Source of the DNA: an uncultured Ilumatobacter sp.
GTDB taxonomy: Bacteria > Actinomycetota > Acidimicrobiia > Acidimicrobiales > Ilumatobacteraceae
Assembly: GCA_905480335.1 (NCBI GenBank)
Contig: CAJQPY010000010.1
Location: 62,001 to 126,000, forward strand
DNA: 64,000 nucleotides
Direction: 5' to 3'
Shown here piece by piece: positions 8,243 to 16,587 of this stretch. The translations under genes and the position numbers were made by a program. Under the pieces are notes generated by a model, which ran no database searches, had not been told where the DNA came from, and was given only the letters and a program-made list of their open reading frames with translations. Each line of letters begins with the position of its first letter. Positions within the stretch are counted from its first letter, which is position 1.

Positions 8243-8535
8243 CAGGCTCCGGGTGAGTGGCCGGCCGCTTCACGGTCAGTTGTCTCGCGCCATTCGCCGA
8301 GCGCCCGCATCACCAGAACGGCAACGATAGCCATGCCGCCTGCGGCCATCGCCGCACCGACGAGCAGGCCGACGCCGAGAGGCAGAGCGCAGTCGCCTTC
8401 GCACTGGAGTTCGACAAGCGAATAGCCGATGAGTCCGCCGGCAAGTCCGCTGAGCAAGATCGCGACAAAGGCGCCGACCCGCACACCGACGCCTGGGATC
8501 GCCGACAACGGCCGGCTGGGATCAGAAGCATCCAT
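8242..8535 (-). CDS. Small double-transmembrane protein coupled to IMPase
   Basis: 97 aa, family not recognised. Two hydrophobic segments at about 19-39 (GAFVAILLSGLAGGLIGYSL) and 53-76 (GVGLLVGAAMAAGGMAIVAVLV) are separated by a short loop with two Cys (CEGDC), which could form a disulfide on the outer face. The start codon lies inside one arm of a perfect 17-bp inverted repeat whose loop contains the -10 TAGCCT, an unusual arrangement. Its stop overlaps the start of the inositol-phosphatase family gene by 4 bases. Confidence 0.6.
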   Translation of the reverse strand: MDASDPSRPLSAIPGVGVRVGAFVAILLSGLAGGLIGYSLVELQCEGDCALPLGVGLLVGAAMAAGGMAIVAVLVMRALGEWRETTDREAAGHSPGA

Positions 8536-8567
8536 CGGCGCCGAGGCTAACGGCGCCGATGGATGCT
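8527..8567. promoter_or_regulatory. Perfect 17-bp inverted repeat with -10 box in its loop
   Basis: Arms AGCATCCATCGGCGCCG (8527-8543) and its exact complement (8551-8567) enclose a 7-base loop AGGCTAA. On the minus strand the loop reads TTAGCCT, containing the -10 hexamer TAGCCT, and the downstream arm contains the ATG of the small membrane gene 8 bases later. The upstream arm ends at the stop codon of the substrate-binding lipoprotein gene. No T-run follows, so a simple intrinsic terminator is not supported. It could be an RNA hairpin ending the upstream transcript or a palindromic operator. Confidence 0.6.
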
Positions 8568-9994
8568 CACAGAGCGGGTAGGTACTCGAACGCAGAGACC
8601 GTTGCGAGGCCGGGAACCTCCTGCAGTTCCCCGCTTTCGTTCAACTCGATGACGGGAAACTCGAACGTGCACACGCTTGGGTAATCCACCGCTTTCCCGC
8701 AGTCGAAGGGCAACCCCGACGGCCAGATCGATTCGTTTGTCGACCCCATGTACTCGTAAAGGGATTGGCCTGTGACCTCACCGCCCTCGCTGACAATGGC
8801 GTCAGCGAACTGGGCAAGTGTCATGGCTTGGACAATCCCGAGTCCGCCAAGTCCGAGTGCACTCGGATCGATCTCGTCAGCGGGGACGTCGAGGATCGGC
8901 GACATGATCTCGGCAATTAGGTCGTTAGCTGCGCTCGGCTCATTCGTTTGCGCTCCAAGGAAGATCCAGCCGAGCGCATCATCGCCGACCTGCTCGAGGA
9001 CCTCGGCCGCAGCGCACGAACTTGTAGCCAACACCGGGGTAGTGATGCCGAGGGAGGAACGGCCGCGCATGGTGCCGATACAACCCGCGTTGTCGTAGAG
9101 CGACACCAGTAGGTCTGGATCGCCGGAATTCGCCTGCGACATCAGACCCTGAAAGCCTGCGTCGGTCTCTTCGGTCCCACCCTTGATCGATGTGTACTCG
9201 ATGCCGGCAAGGTCGAGCGAAGCGGTCAACGATGCCTCTGTTCCGTTCGATCCAGGAGCGTCGGCGCTAATGATCCCAACGGATTGGGCATCGAATTGTT
9301 CAGCAGCAACTGCGGCAATACCGGCCGCGAGTGTGGCGTTCCCGCCGGTCACAAACAGAGCCTCCGCCGTGTAATCGCCGGGCAAGAGCGGCAGAAGACC
9401 GATCACCGGGAGGCCGGAGGCTTGGAACGTCGGATAGCTGGGGAAGAGATCGAGGCCTAGTAGCGCGAGATCGACGCCAGAACCTGCGATTTCCTGCGCG
9501 CATGACTGTGAGGTCTCGGGTGAACCCTTCGAGGCGCATGACACCAGTTCGAGCGGACGTCCGCCGTAGCCGCCGTGTTCGTTGAGGTAGGCGAAAGTTG
9601 CCTCGGTGTTAATGCGGATGTCAGGAAAATCGAGCCCGGGCACGCCCTCGGAGTTGATCAGCCCGATTCTCAGTGGTTCGCCTGTGGGCGGACCGAGTTC
9701 GGGCACCCGTGACGTGAAATCGCCCTCGACATCGGTTGACGGTGCATCGGTTGCAGCCGGCGCGTCGGTCGCGTCGCCCGCCTCGGTAGTTGCCGTCTCG
9801 TCAGCGTCGGCGACGGTGTCGGTCGTTTCGTCGTCGGCCGCTGCTGGTTCGGTGCCAGCCGGGGCCTCAGTGCCGTCGGGTTCGGAGTCCGACGTTGAAT
9901 CCGTCGAGTCGCTCCCGCCCGAGCATCCGGCCGCGACTAGCGACGCAGCCACCAGTCCGCACGCCAGACGTCGACCAGTTGTACGCCCGATCAC
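8567..9994 (-). CDS. Orphan substrate-binding lipoprotein (LivK/Peripla_BP_6 type)
   Basis: 475 aa from GTG 9994, which has a strong GGAGG seven bases upstream; the longer ORF to 10087 is not needed. Signal peptide with lipobox VAAGC, then a 75-residue linker very rich in Ser, Thr, Asp, Ala and Glu, then a type I periplasmic-binding fold (PLRIGLINSEGVPGLDFPDI; HGGYGGRPLELVSCASKGSPE), as in branched-chain amino-acid or amide receptors. It should be anchored on the outer face of the membrane. No ABC permease or ATPase gene is adjacent, so it may serve a transporter encoded elsewhere or act as a sensor. A CRP-like palindrome lies 96 bases upstream. Confidence 0.85.
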   Translation of the reverse strand: MIGRTTGRRLACGLVAASLVAAGCSGGSDSTDSTSDSEPDGTEAPAGTEPAAADDETTDTVADADETATTEAGDATDAPAATDAPSTDVEGDFTSRVPELGPPTGEPLRIGLINSEGVPGLDFPDIRINTEATFAYLNEHGGYGGRPLELVSCASKGSPETSQSCAQEIAGSGVDLALLGLDLFPSYPTFQASGLPVIGLLPLLPGDYTAEALFVTGGNATLAAGIAAVAAEQFDAQSVGIISADAPGSNGTEASLTASLDLAGIEYTSIKGGTEETDAGFQGLMSQANSGDPDLLVSLYDNAGCIGTMRGRSSLGITTPVLATSSCAAAEVLEQVGDDALGWIFLGAQTNEPSAANDLIAEIMSPILDVPADEIDPSALGLGGLGIVQAMTLAQFADAIVSEGGEVTGQSLYEYMGSTNESIWPSGLPFDCGKAVDYPSVCTFEFPVIELNESGELQEVPGLATVSAFEYLPAL

Positions 9995-10584
9995 GTGAGG
10001 CCTCCGAGTCTGACGTCGCCTTTGGTTTTGTTCATCGTTGGACCCCCATCGCAACGTGCGTGGGCTCGGCAGATTCCGAACCCGCAATGTGTGACACAGG
10101 TTACACGTGGTGCTTGCGCGCCGACGATTCTGGTCGCGCTGCTGCGCGTCAGGTGGCCTTGACGTGCGGGCGCGAAACGGTGCCCGTCACCATCGCCTGA
10201 AGAACTGCAGATGAGAAGGATCGGTCGGGTTGCACCGCCGATGTCGACGTACCCGGCGGTTACTAATGTGTCCACGAACTGAACCACGAATTCGTCGTCG
10301 TAGCAGCGGGGGCGCCTGCCGTCGCTACGCGCCTCGGCATCAAGGAAATTATCGCTCACACCCTGGTTATTAAGGGCTGTCGGCCGGGAAACCACCGGTG
10401 CCTACGTGCCGTGCAGCACCCTGGCATTCGCCCGGTTGAAAAATCGGACGGCTGGTGGCAACTCTCAACGACTGCTTTGTTGCTCTCACGTCCGAGGCGG
10501 TCGCCACCTCTCGTCTCAACTTGGAAAGTCGTCGGCAGAGATGTTTGCGTTCTGGCACAATGTCGATCAGTGGGCGACGCAAAG
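9995..10584. other. 590-bp intergenic region between divergent lipoprotein gene and dinB
   Basis: No ORF here has recognisable homology. The minus-strand ORF extending to 10395 is low-complexity and runs through the lipoprotein start region in another frame. Visible elements are the Shine-Dalgarno of the lipoprotein gene (just upstream of 9994), a CRP-like palindrome at 10090-10105, and a weak -10 (CACAAT, 10556-10561) before dinB. I found no LexA/SOS-type palindrome in front of dinB. Confidence 0.5.
10090..10105. promoter_or_regulatory. CRP/GlxR-like palindrome
   Basis: TGTGACACAGGTTACA matches the cAMP-receptor consensus TGTGA-N6-TCACA with one mismatch (T for C). It lies 96 bp upstream of the lipoprotein GTG, a suitable place for activation or repression. 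Prediction from sequence only. Confidence 0.4.
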
Positions 10585-11826
10585 ATGAGAACCATTTTGC
10601 ACGCCGACATGGACGCTTTTTTTGTATCAGTGGAACTTCGGCGGCACCCTGAGCTCGTCGGCCAGCCCGTCGTTGTTGGAGGCACAGGGAACCGTGGCGT
10701 GGTGGCTGCGGCCTCCTACGAGGCTCGACGTTTCGGTGTTCACTCGGCGCTGCCGTCGGCGATCGCCCGTAACCGATGCCCACATGCGGTGTTCCTGGCG
10801 GGCGACCACGAGCACTACGGCAAAGTAAGCGCCGAGGTACGCGCCATCTTCGACCGGTATACGCCGTTGGTTGAACCGTTATCCCTCGACGAGGCATTTT
10901 TGGATGTGACGGGGGCGAAAGGGTTGTTCGGAAACGGTCCGAAGATTGCACAGCAAATTCGCAGCGAGGTGGCCGACGAACTCAATCTCGGGTGCAGCGT
11001 TGGCGTTGCGTCCAACAAATTCGTCGCCAAACTGGCGTCTGTTGAAGCCAAACCGCGCGCCTACGTGGACCGAATCGATCCCGGCGAGGGTGTGAAGGTC
11101 GTCGCTGCAGGAGCTGAGCAGGTGTTCCTCGATCCCTTGCCGGTCGAGCGACTGTGGGGCGTCGGGCCAGTAACTCTGGAGAAGCTGATTCGGCTCGGGA
11201 TCACATCCGTCCGTGACCTCCGACATGTCGACTTAGCGGTGTTAGCGACAGCTCTCGGGTCGAATCAAGCCCGTCACCTCGCTGCGTTGGCCGTTGGAGA
11301 CGATGACCGCGACGTCGAACCCGATCGGGAAGCCAAATCGATCGGTCACGAGGAGACGTTTGCTCGCAATGCGCACGAGCGAAGCGAGATGCGCACGCAT
11401 CTCGTCAGACTTGCCGATGCCGTTGCCAGCCGGTTGCGCAAGGCTGGGGTGGGAGCGCGCACGTTAACGCTCAAGGTGCGTTTCGATGACGGATTCACGA
11501 CGGTGACAAGGTCGACGACCGGGTCTGAAGCGATCGACAGCGCTGAGATGATCGTGGCCGTACTAGAGCCGATGATGGAAGCGATCGACCCATCACCGGG
11601 TATTCGCCTCGTCGGTGTGTCAGGTTCCAACCTCGGCCCGGTCTTTCACCAGATGACGTTGGACGAGGCCGTGGCTCATGCGCCTACGTTTGGCGCGACG
11701 GACGCGGCGCTAGACGTGATCCGGGATCGATTCGGCGCTGACGCGATTGGTCCTGCCAGCGCAGTGAGAGGCGGGAAGGTCCAGAACGTGCGGCGCGGTG
11801 GGCAGCAATGGGGACCGGATCAATAG
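10585..11826 (+). CDS. dinB: DNA polymerase IV
   Basis: 413 aa, Y-family translesion polymerase. The protein opens MRTILHADMDAFFVSVE with catalytic Asp residues in HADMDAFF; PLSLDEAFLDVT supplies the other acidic residues; VASNKFVAKLASVEAKP and the WGVGPVTLEKL helix-hairpin-helix follow; the C-terminal little-finger domain is present (TLTLKVRFDDGFTTVTRS). It copies past damaged bases at low fidelity. Start ATG 10585 is chosen because the conserved N-terminus begins there; the ORF upstream is unconserved. No beta-clamp motif is obvious at the C-terminus (ends QQWGPDQ). No SOS box was found. Confidence 0.93.
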   Translation: MRTILHADMDAFFVSVELRRHPELVGQPVVVGGTGNRGVVAAASYEARRFGVHSALPSAIARNRCPHAVFLAGDHEHYGKVSAEVRAIFDRYTPLVEPLSLDEAFLDVTGAKGLFGNGPKIAQQIRSEVADELNLGCSVGVASNKFVAKLASVEAKPRAYVDRIDPGEGVKVVAAGAEQVFLDPLPVERLWGVGPVTLEKLIRLGITSVRDLRHVDLAVLATALGSNQARHLAALAVGDDDRDVEPDREAKSIGHEETFARNAHERSEMRTHLVRLADAVASRLRKAGVGARTLTLKVRFDDGFTTVTRSTTGSEAIDSAEMIVAVLEPMMEAIDPSPGIRLVGVSGSNLGPVFHQMTLDEAVAHAPTFGATDAALDVIRDRFGADAIGPASAVRGGKVQNVRRGGQQWGPDQ

Positions 11827-12763
11827 GCCGTCGGTCGACTGCGGTGCCTAGGCCGCAAAAAAAGGCGAGCGCGTGGTTGGTGGGAGAGTCTTGCAGTTGT
11901 CCTCGGCTTTTGGACGGGAGCCTCGGATTGGTCGTGGCGGGGGCCGCAGCGACTGGAGTGCTTGTGACCGGCGTCGTGATGACCGGCGGCACAACCTCAG
12001 TGGTGCCCGGTGATGGTGCGGCGAGAGGCGGCCCTTACGGGCCGGTCTTGAAGGGTCGAATGGTGTCCGAGGGGCGGGTTCACACGCTTGCGGGAACTGT
12101 CCTGCCCGCCACTGATTTCGCAACTGGGTCTGTTCACGTCACGGCAGTCGAATACTGCCTGCTTGACGAGTTCGAAAAGATTGTTCACGATGTCCGTGTC
12201 GTCCCCGTTCACGCCTTTATTTCGATAGATGCTGACCGATGTCTGGTTGCCGGTGGGACATGATGATGCCCAGACCGGCCCAGGTGCATCATCAGTCAAT
12301 TATCCAAAAGCGCTAATCGTGATCGATCTCGTGGCGCAGATTCTGAGTCGTCTGCTCCCCACCCACTTCACAGCGTCTGCCAGCGGTGATGTCCACAAGA
12401 TGCGACCACGCCTTAAGCACCATGCAAAGCAAGGTGTCCGATACTTCGTTCAGTGGCAGTCCAAGACTTCAGCATTAATTTCGCTTCCTGGTTGCTTGTG
12501 GCATCGAATCAAAAATGATGCAGACGGTGGACGCGTAAGCCCGGCTCGGTCCGGATCAGGTTGGCCTGACCAACCAAGCTGAACCCGAGGCATCGACCCA
12601 GACAGCTTGCGTCCCTTTTTGAGTCGAAGCGAGTATTAGCCTGACCAGTTCCGCGACTGTCACCGGCCTAACAAGGAGCGAGGAGACGTCCGGGAGTGGG
12701 GCTGCGACCAGGAACCTTGTAGACCGCGTTGAGGAACGCCGTTCGACGTGCGATGATAAGGAA
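11827..12763. other. Gene-poor stretch, no convincing coding sequence
   Basis: About 940 bp between dinB and the DUF3040 gene. ORFs of 80-150 aa occur on both strands (for example 11808-12263 plus, 12229-12582 plus, 12556-12792 minus), but they overlap each other, lack plausible start signals and resemble no family I know. The 12290-12530 part is visibly more AT-rich than flanking genes. It may be decayed coding sequence, a non-coding RNA region, or a clade-specific gene. Confidence 0.4.
12752..12757 (+). promoter_or_regulatory. -10-like GATGAT before DUF3040 gene
   Basis: GATGAT (A at position 2 and T at position 6 as in TANNNT) with a 6-base spacer to GTG 12764. Weaker than the other leaderless signals. 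Confidence 0.35.
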
Positions 12764-13093
12764 GTGCCACTGTCGGAAGACGAACAGCGCATCCTCAGGC
12801 AGATCGAGGAAGAGCTTGAGCAGGACCCTACGTTCGCGCAACGCGGTTACCGCGTCTCGCGACGACGATCAGCGCTTCTCGTGGTTGGACTCGTTGCTGG
12901 GCTGGCCGTGACCGTAGCTTGCCTGGCCGTCAACTTCGTCGCAGCGTTCGTGGCGTTCCTGTTCGTCGTGCTGATGGCGGTGAAGCTTGAGTCCGAGGTG
13001 CGGTTACTCGGTCGCGAACAGCTTGGCCAACTTCCAATCTCTGCCTGGCTACACGCCCGTCGCCCTGACGAGCAAAGCGATATCGTCGACTAG
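12764..13093 (+). CDS. DUF3040 small membrane protein
   Basis: 109 aa. The N-terminal MPLSEDEQRILRQIEEELEQDP is the hallmark of DUF3040, a family almost confined to Actinobacteria and often found near division genes. A central hydrophobic stretch (about 37-72) can form two transmembrane helices; the C-terminus is polar. Function is unknown in the family. It starts at GTG 12764 and is convergent with the transglutaminase-domain gene, 36 bases apart. Confidence 0.85.
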   Translation: MPLSEDEQRILRQIEEELEQDPTFAQRGYRVSRRRSALLVVGLVAGLAVTVACLAVNFVAAFVAFLFVVLMAVKLESEVRLLGREQLGQLPISAWLHARRPDEQSDIVD

Positions 13094-13129
13094 CGGCACG
13101 TTCTGTCGGGTGATTGCTGGTCCGCCGTA

Positions 13130-15394
13130 TTAAGTCAACTGCGTGAAGTAACGTTGCGCCCGCGCCGCAGGCGTGAGCGAACTGGTAACGGCCCGCTCAA
13201 CCTGGCGCACCCAGATTCGGCAGTTATCGAGAGTCGTGATGCCGTAGGAGCCCTCATCGTCGAGGTGCTCGGACCCGTCGGGGGAGTAGTTGACGTAGGT
13301 GACGACGTCGGCAAGTGAGTGCATCGGGCGAGATGCGACCGGGAACACCAACGCCGTCGCTGCGGCGGTCTCGCTTGGTGTGCGGTCCGGCGAATCGTCG
13401 AGACCCATCGAGCGAAGCGCCCGGTTGGCTCGAGTCCACAGGTGGGCGAGTTGTGCGCTCGGCGATTTGATCGATGACCGGTAAAGCCGCCGGCTCGCCG
13501 CCGGGACAGCCAGAACGAGACCGATTGCGGCGATCACTGCGAGGACGCGCCATGAGATCCTGGAGCTATCGCCGCTGCTCATCGTTGCAATGGACTCAGA
13601 TGTCGGTTCGATGTCGGGGGGCGGCACGGTCGTTGGCGCCGGGGCGCCCCCGCTGTTGACCAGGGTGGTCTCGGGTACCGCGACGGTGGCCGTCGGAGTA
13701 TCAGCATCGGCAGCGTTGTCGTCGACGGCTGGACCCTCATCTTGCTGCGGTGCGACACCGGTGTACTCTTCGGCTCCAGGGGCACCGCGACCTGGTGTCG
13801 GTTCGAAAGGGACCCACCCGATGTTGTCGAACCACACCTCGGGCCAGGCGTGAGCGTTGCGGCCCAGTACCGAATATGCGCCGGTCCCATCGATGGCACC
13901 CTGGGTGAAACCGACCGCCACGCGGGCGGCGATGTTGAGAGAGCGAAGCATTGCGGCGTACGCGCCGGCAAATTGTTCGCAGTAGCCGACGCGGTTGATC
14001 AAAAACGACTCGATGGCGTTGTTCCCGTGACCCTCCTGGATCTCCAAGCTGTAGGTGAACTCGCTGCGCATCCAGTTCTGTAAGGACAGCGCTGCCGCGT
14101 ACGCCGACGTGGACCCAGCGGTGACCTCGCGTGCGGTTACAGCGACCGAGTTCGGAAAGTTCGATGGAAGTTCGAGATAAATCGGATCGCCCGGATCAAG
14201 TGAGGTCGCCGATGAAAGCGTTATTGACGAGAATCGCGGTGAGGCCGAAATAATCGAGAAACGATCCCCGGCCGCAAGATCGCCGCCGGTCTTGACGAGG
14301 GTGGCGCTGTCCGCATTCCATCGCAGATCGTTGCGAAGATCCCCCACACCAGTTGCAGCTACGGGCTCGGCTGCGGCGGGCAGCAATGCGCCGCCGAGCG
14401 CGGCGATCGTAAGTTCTTGGCGAATTTCGATCGCACCGGCGGCGCCTTGGCCGATCACCCCATCGGCCCGGCTTAGATCACGCTCGGGTAGCCCCCAGGT
14501 GACGCCGTCGAACTTTGGGAGCGCTGACGAGCGCCAGTACGAATCAATGTTGGCCCCGACGGTGAACAGTTCGGTGGTTGAGCGGTTGGTGAGACGTGAT
14601 CGGATGTCGACCAGCGGGCTGACCACTTCGGTGACGCTGCCGCTGCTGCCTCCTTTTGTTTCGTAGATCGGATCGGCTCCGGCGCCGGGGAGACGCGGCC
14701 CGACGACACCAGCGATTACTGCGACGAAGAGCGCTGATCCCACGGCGACCGCAACTACTCGGCCGAGATTGACGTGGGAGATGCCGATCGAGCCCGTTCG
14801 TGACGGCGTGTGATGTTGACGCAGAACAACAGTCGCAAAGATTCCAGCAGCGATGAGCGCCATTGTGGAAACAATTCGCATGCGGTCGGTTCCGAGCGCG
14901 GCGACGAAGACGAACAGCACGCCGCCTGGCACGAGCGCCTCGGCGCGGGCGTCCGCCCTGAAAGCGAAGGTGTCGGCGAGCAGTACGGCTGCCGCAACGC
15001 CGAGCGCCGCAAGTACGTCCCAGCCGGCAAGGAAGGCAACTGGCGCTACCGCTGTCCGGAACTGCTCGCCGACTAACTCGAGTTCGAGTCGAAAAAGATC
15101 CCAGCTCTCGAAGGTGGGAAGGAACAGCGTGAAGGTGTCTCGATAGAACATCGCGCCAGTGAGCCAGATCGCCCCAAGGCCCGTTATCGGGAACGCAATC
15201 CAGACGGGCACATGCAGCAGTCGTAGAGCCAGCGCAAGGCCGTGCCCGACGACGGCGATGAGTAGCAGATTGTCAAAAAAATCCCATCCACTAAAAACCC
15301 GGGCGAATCCGCCCACGACAGCTACGGAGTAAAGCAGGAGCGCCGCTGATGCGGTGACCTCTGAGGCGGTGGAGTTTGTTCGATGGTTGAACAT
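13130..15394 (-). CDS. Transglutaminase-like membrane protein (TgpA type)
   Basis: 754 aa from ATG 15394. About six hydrophobic helices in the first 220 residues match the TgpA N-terminal domain, followed by a long external region with a transglutaminase-like core: GYCEQFAGAYAAMLRSLNI (catalytic Cys), NAHAWPEVWF (His) and the Asp in the next strand. A Pro/Thr/Ala-rich linker, a further helix (VLAVIAAIGLVLAVPAA) and a cytoplasmic tail complete the protein. It probably processes or cross-links an extracellular protein or peptide. Its ATG overlaps the stop of the DUF58 gene (ATGA), and moxR-DUF58-transglutaminase is a widespread conserved operon, suggesting one complex. Confidence 0.88.
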   Translation of the reverse strand: MFNHRTNSTASEVTASAALLLYSVAVVGGFARVFSGWDFFDNLLLIAVVGHGLALALRLLHVPVWIAFPITGLGAIWLTGAMFYRDTFTLFLPTFESWDLFRLELELVGEQFRTAVAPVAFLAGWDVLAALGVAAAVLLADTFAFRADARAEALVPGGVLFVFVAALGTDRMRIVSTMALIAAGIFATVVLRQHHTPSRTGSIGISHVNLGRVVAVAVGSALFVAVIAGVVGPRLPGAGADPIYETKGGSSGSVTEVVSPLVDIRSRLTNRSTTELFTVGANIDSYWRSSALPKFDGVTWGLPERDLSRADGVIGQGAAGAIEIRQELTIAALGGALLPAAAEPVAATGVGDLRNDLRWNADSATLVKTGGDLAAGDRFSIISASPRFSSITLSSATSLDPGDPIYLELPSNFPNSVAVTAREVTAGSTSAYAAALSLQNWMRSEFTYSLEIQEGHGNNAIESFLINRVGYCEQFAGAYAAMLRSLNIAARVAVGFTQGAIDGTGAYSVLGRNAHAWPEVWFDNIGWVPFEPTPGRGAPGAEEYTGVAPQQDEGPAVDDNAADADTPTATVAVPETTLVNSGGAPAPTTVPPPDIEPTSESIATMSSGDSSRISWRVLAVIAAIGLVLAVPAASRRLYRSSIKSPSAQLAHLWTRANRALRSMGLDDSPDRTPSETAAATALVFPVASRPMHSLADVVTYVNYSPDGSEHLDDEGSYGITTLDNCRIWVRQVERAVTSSLTPAARAQRYFTQLT

Positions 15395-16545
15395 CAGCTC
15401 GTTCTCCCGGCCTGGACGCGTCCGGACCTTCCGACCAGCGAATTCCACTTATCCAAGAACTCTCCCTCGGTACGAGCTGAGACGTTGACCGCCCCGCGAG
15501 GGGTTTCGTCAGTCGTCACCACAACGGTTGCCTGTGTTGGGTCGATGACGTTGCGCGCCTGATTGACGCCGCCACTTGAGCGCGAACCGGCGATGGCCAC
15601 TAGTAAGCCGACCCCCTCGCCTGGTTGGCGATCGAGGGCCGGGATGTGCGCGGCCCCGAGTTGGATAGCGGCGAGTACCCGCAGTGCGTCAGCGGCAACA
15701 TCGGGCCCACGGAGGTCGACGCCGCCCGCAACGAAGCGAGTCACAAGGTCAGCTTGTGCCGCACTGTGCACGAGGCTGGCTGCCACGGTGACGCCCCGCT
15801 CGAATGACGCAGAATTGGCGTACGAGGCGGGGTCGGTGTCGAGTACGACAAGCATTCGTCGCAATCCCTCGACCGCATGCTGCTTCACGAGGATCGCCTC
15901 ACCACGTGCGGACGCTCGCCAGTGGATTGAACGCGGTTCATCGCCGTCGACGTACTCGCGCAAGCTGTGGAACTCACCGGGTCCGAGTCGGCGGGCCTGT
16001 GCGAGCAAGTGGCGTCCGAGGGGTCCAGTGCCGAGCCGCGGCATTTCGAGTGAATGTGCTCGGGGGGTCACTACGACCTGGTCGACACCCGTCACAATTC
16101 GGATCCGACGCAGCAACCCGAGCGGGTCGGCGACCTCCGCCTCCAACGGGCCGAGTTCAATCAGTCCTCGCGACGCCGTCGGCAGATGGTAGCTGGCGGT
16201 GGCGGTGCCGCCGGCGGCGATCGGCTCGACTGTCAAATCCGCCATGCGGTCGCCGACGTTCGCCCGTCGTACCCGTTCGTGCAAGTCGAACCGTGTCGAC
16301 CGAATCGTGCCGTGATGCTCGAGATGTAGGTCGACAATGCCCGTTTCGCCAGCGACGAGAGTAACTGGCCGGACGCGACGGACGCCGCTTACGTGCGGCG
16401 TGCGCAATAGGACGCGCGCAAGTGCCATGATGAACGCCCCTAGGAAGCCAGCGCCGATCACGAACAGTTCGATCACACCGAATACTCGCCCGATCGCAAG
16501 TGACACCGCACCGGCAATGAGTGCGAGCGTGCCGTACCTGGTCAT
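15394..16545 (-). CDS. DUF58 domain protein
   Basis: 383 aa. Two N-terminal transmembrane segments (about 7-45), then a beta-rich region and the DUF58 signature REYVDGDEPRSIHWRASARG near 205-225; the C-terminal half has a von Willebrand A-like alternation of strands and helices (RRMLVVLDTDP). DUF58 proteins are usual partners of MoxR AAA+ ATPases. It sits between moxR (42 bases upstream) and the transglutaminase gene (4-base overlap). Biochemical role not established. Confidence 0.88.
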   Translation of the reverse strand: MTRYGTLALIAGAVSLAIGRVFGVIELFVIGAGFLGAFIMALARVLLRTPHVSGVRRVRPVTLVAGETGIVDLHLEHHGTIRSTRFDLHERVRRANVGDRMADLTVEPIAAGGTATASYHLPTASRGLIELGPLEAEVADPLGLLRRIRIVTGVDQVVVTPRAHSLEMPRLGTGPLGRHLLAQARRLGPGEFHSLREYVDGDEPRSIHWRASARGEAILVKQHAVEGLRRMLVVLDTDPASYANSASFERGVTVAASLVHSAAQADLVTRFVAGGVDLRGPDVAADALRVLAAIQLGAAHIPALDRQPGEGVGLLVAIAGSRSSGGVNQARNVIDPTQATVVVTTDETPRGAVNVSARTEGEFLDKWNSLVGRSGRVQAGRTS

Positions 16546-16587
16546 CCGCCAAAAACGATCACGGTCGGTCCATAATCGACAGCAGTG

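Noticed and set aside
10411-10584. 58-residue N-terminal extension of DNA polymerase IV
   Set aside because: Unconserved sequence before the family's invariant opening; ATG 10585 begins exactly at that opening.
11850-11870. Run of seven A after a small GC stem (TGCGG...CCGCA) as a terminator for dinB
   Set aside because: On the plus strand an A-run, not a T-run, follows the stem; on the minus strand the T-run precedes it.
11997-12299. 100-aa minus-strand ORF (NNLFELVKQAVFDC) as a gene
   Set aside because: Locally protein-like but overlaps a plus-strand ORF, has no start signal and no homology I can recognise.
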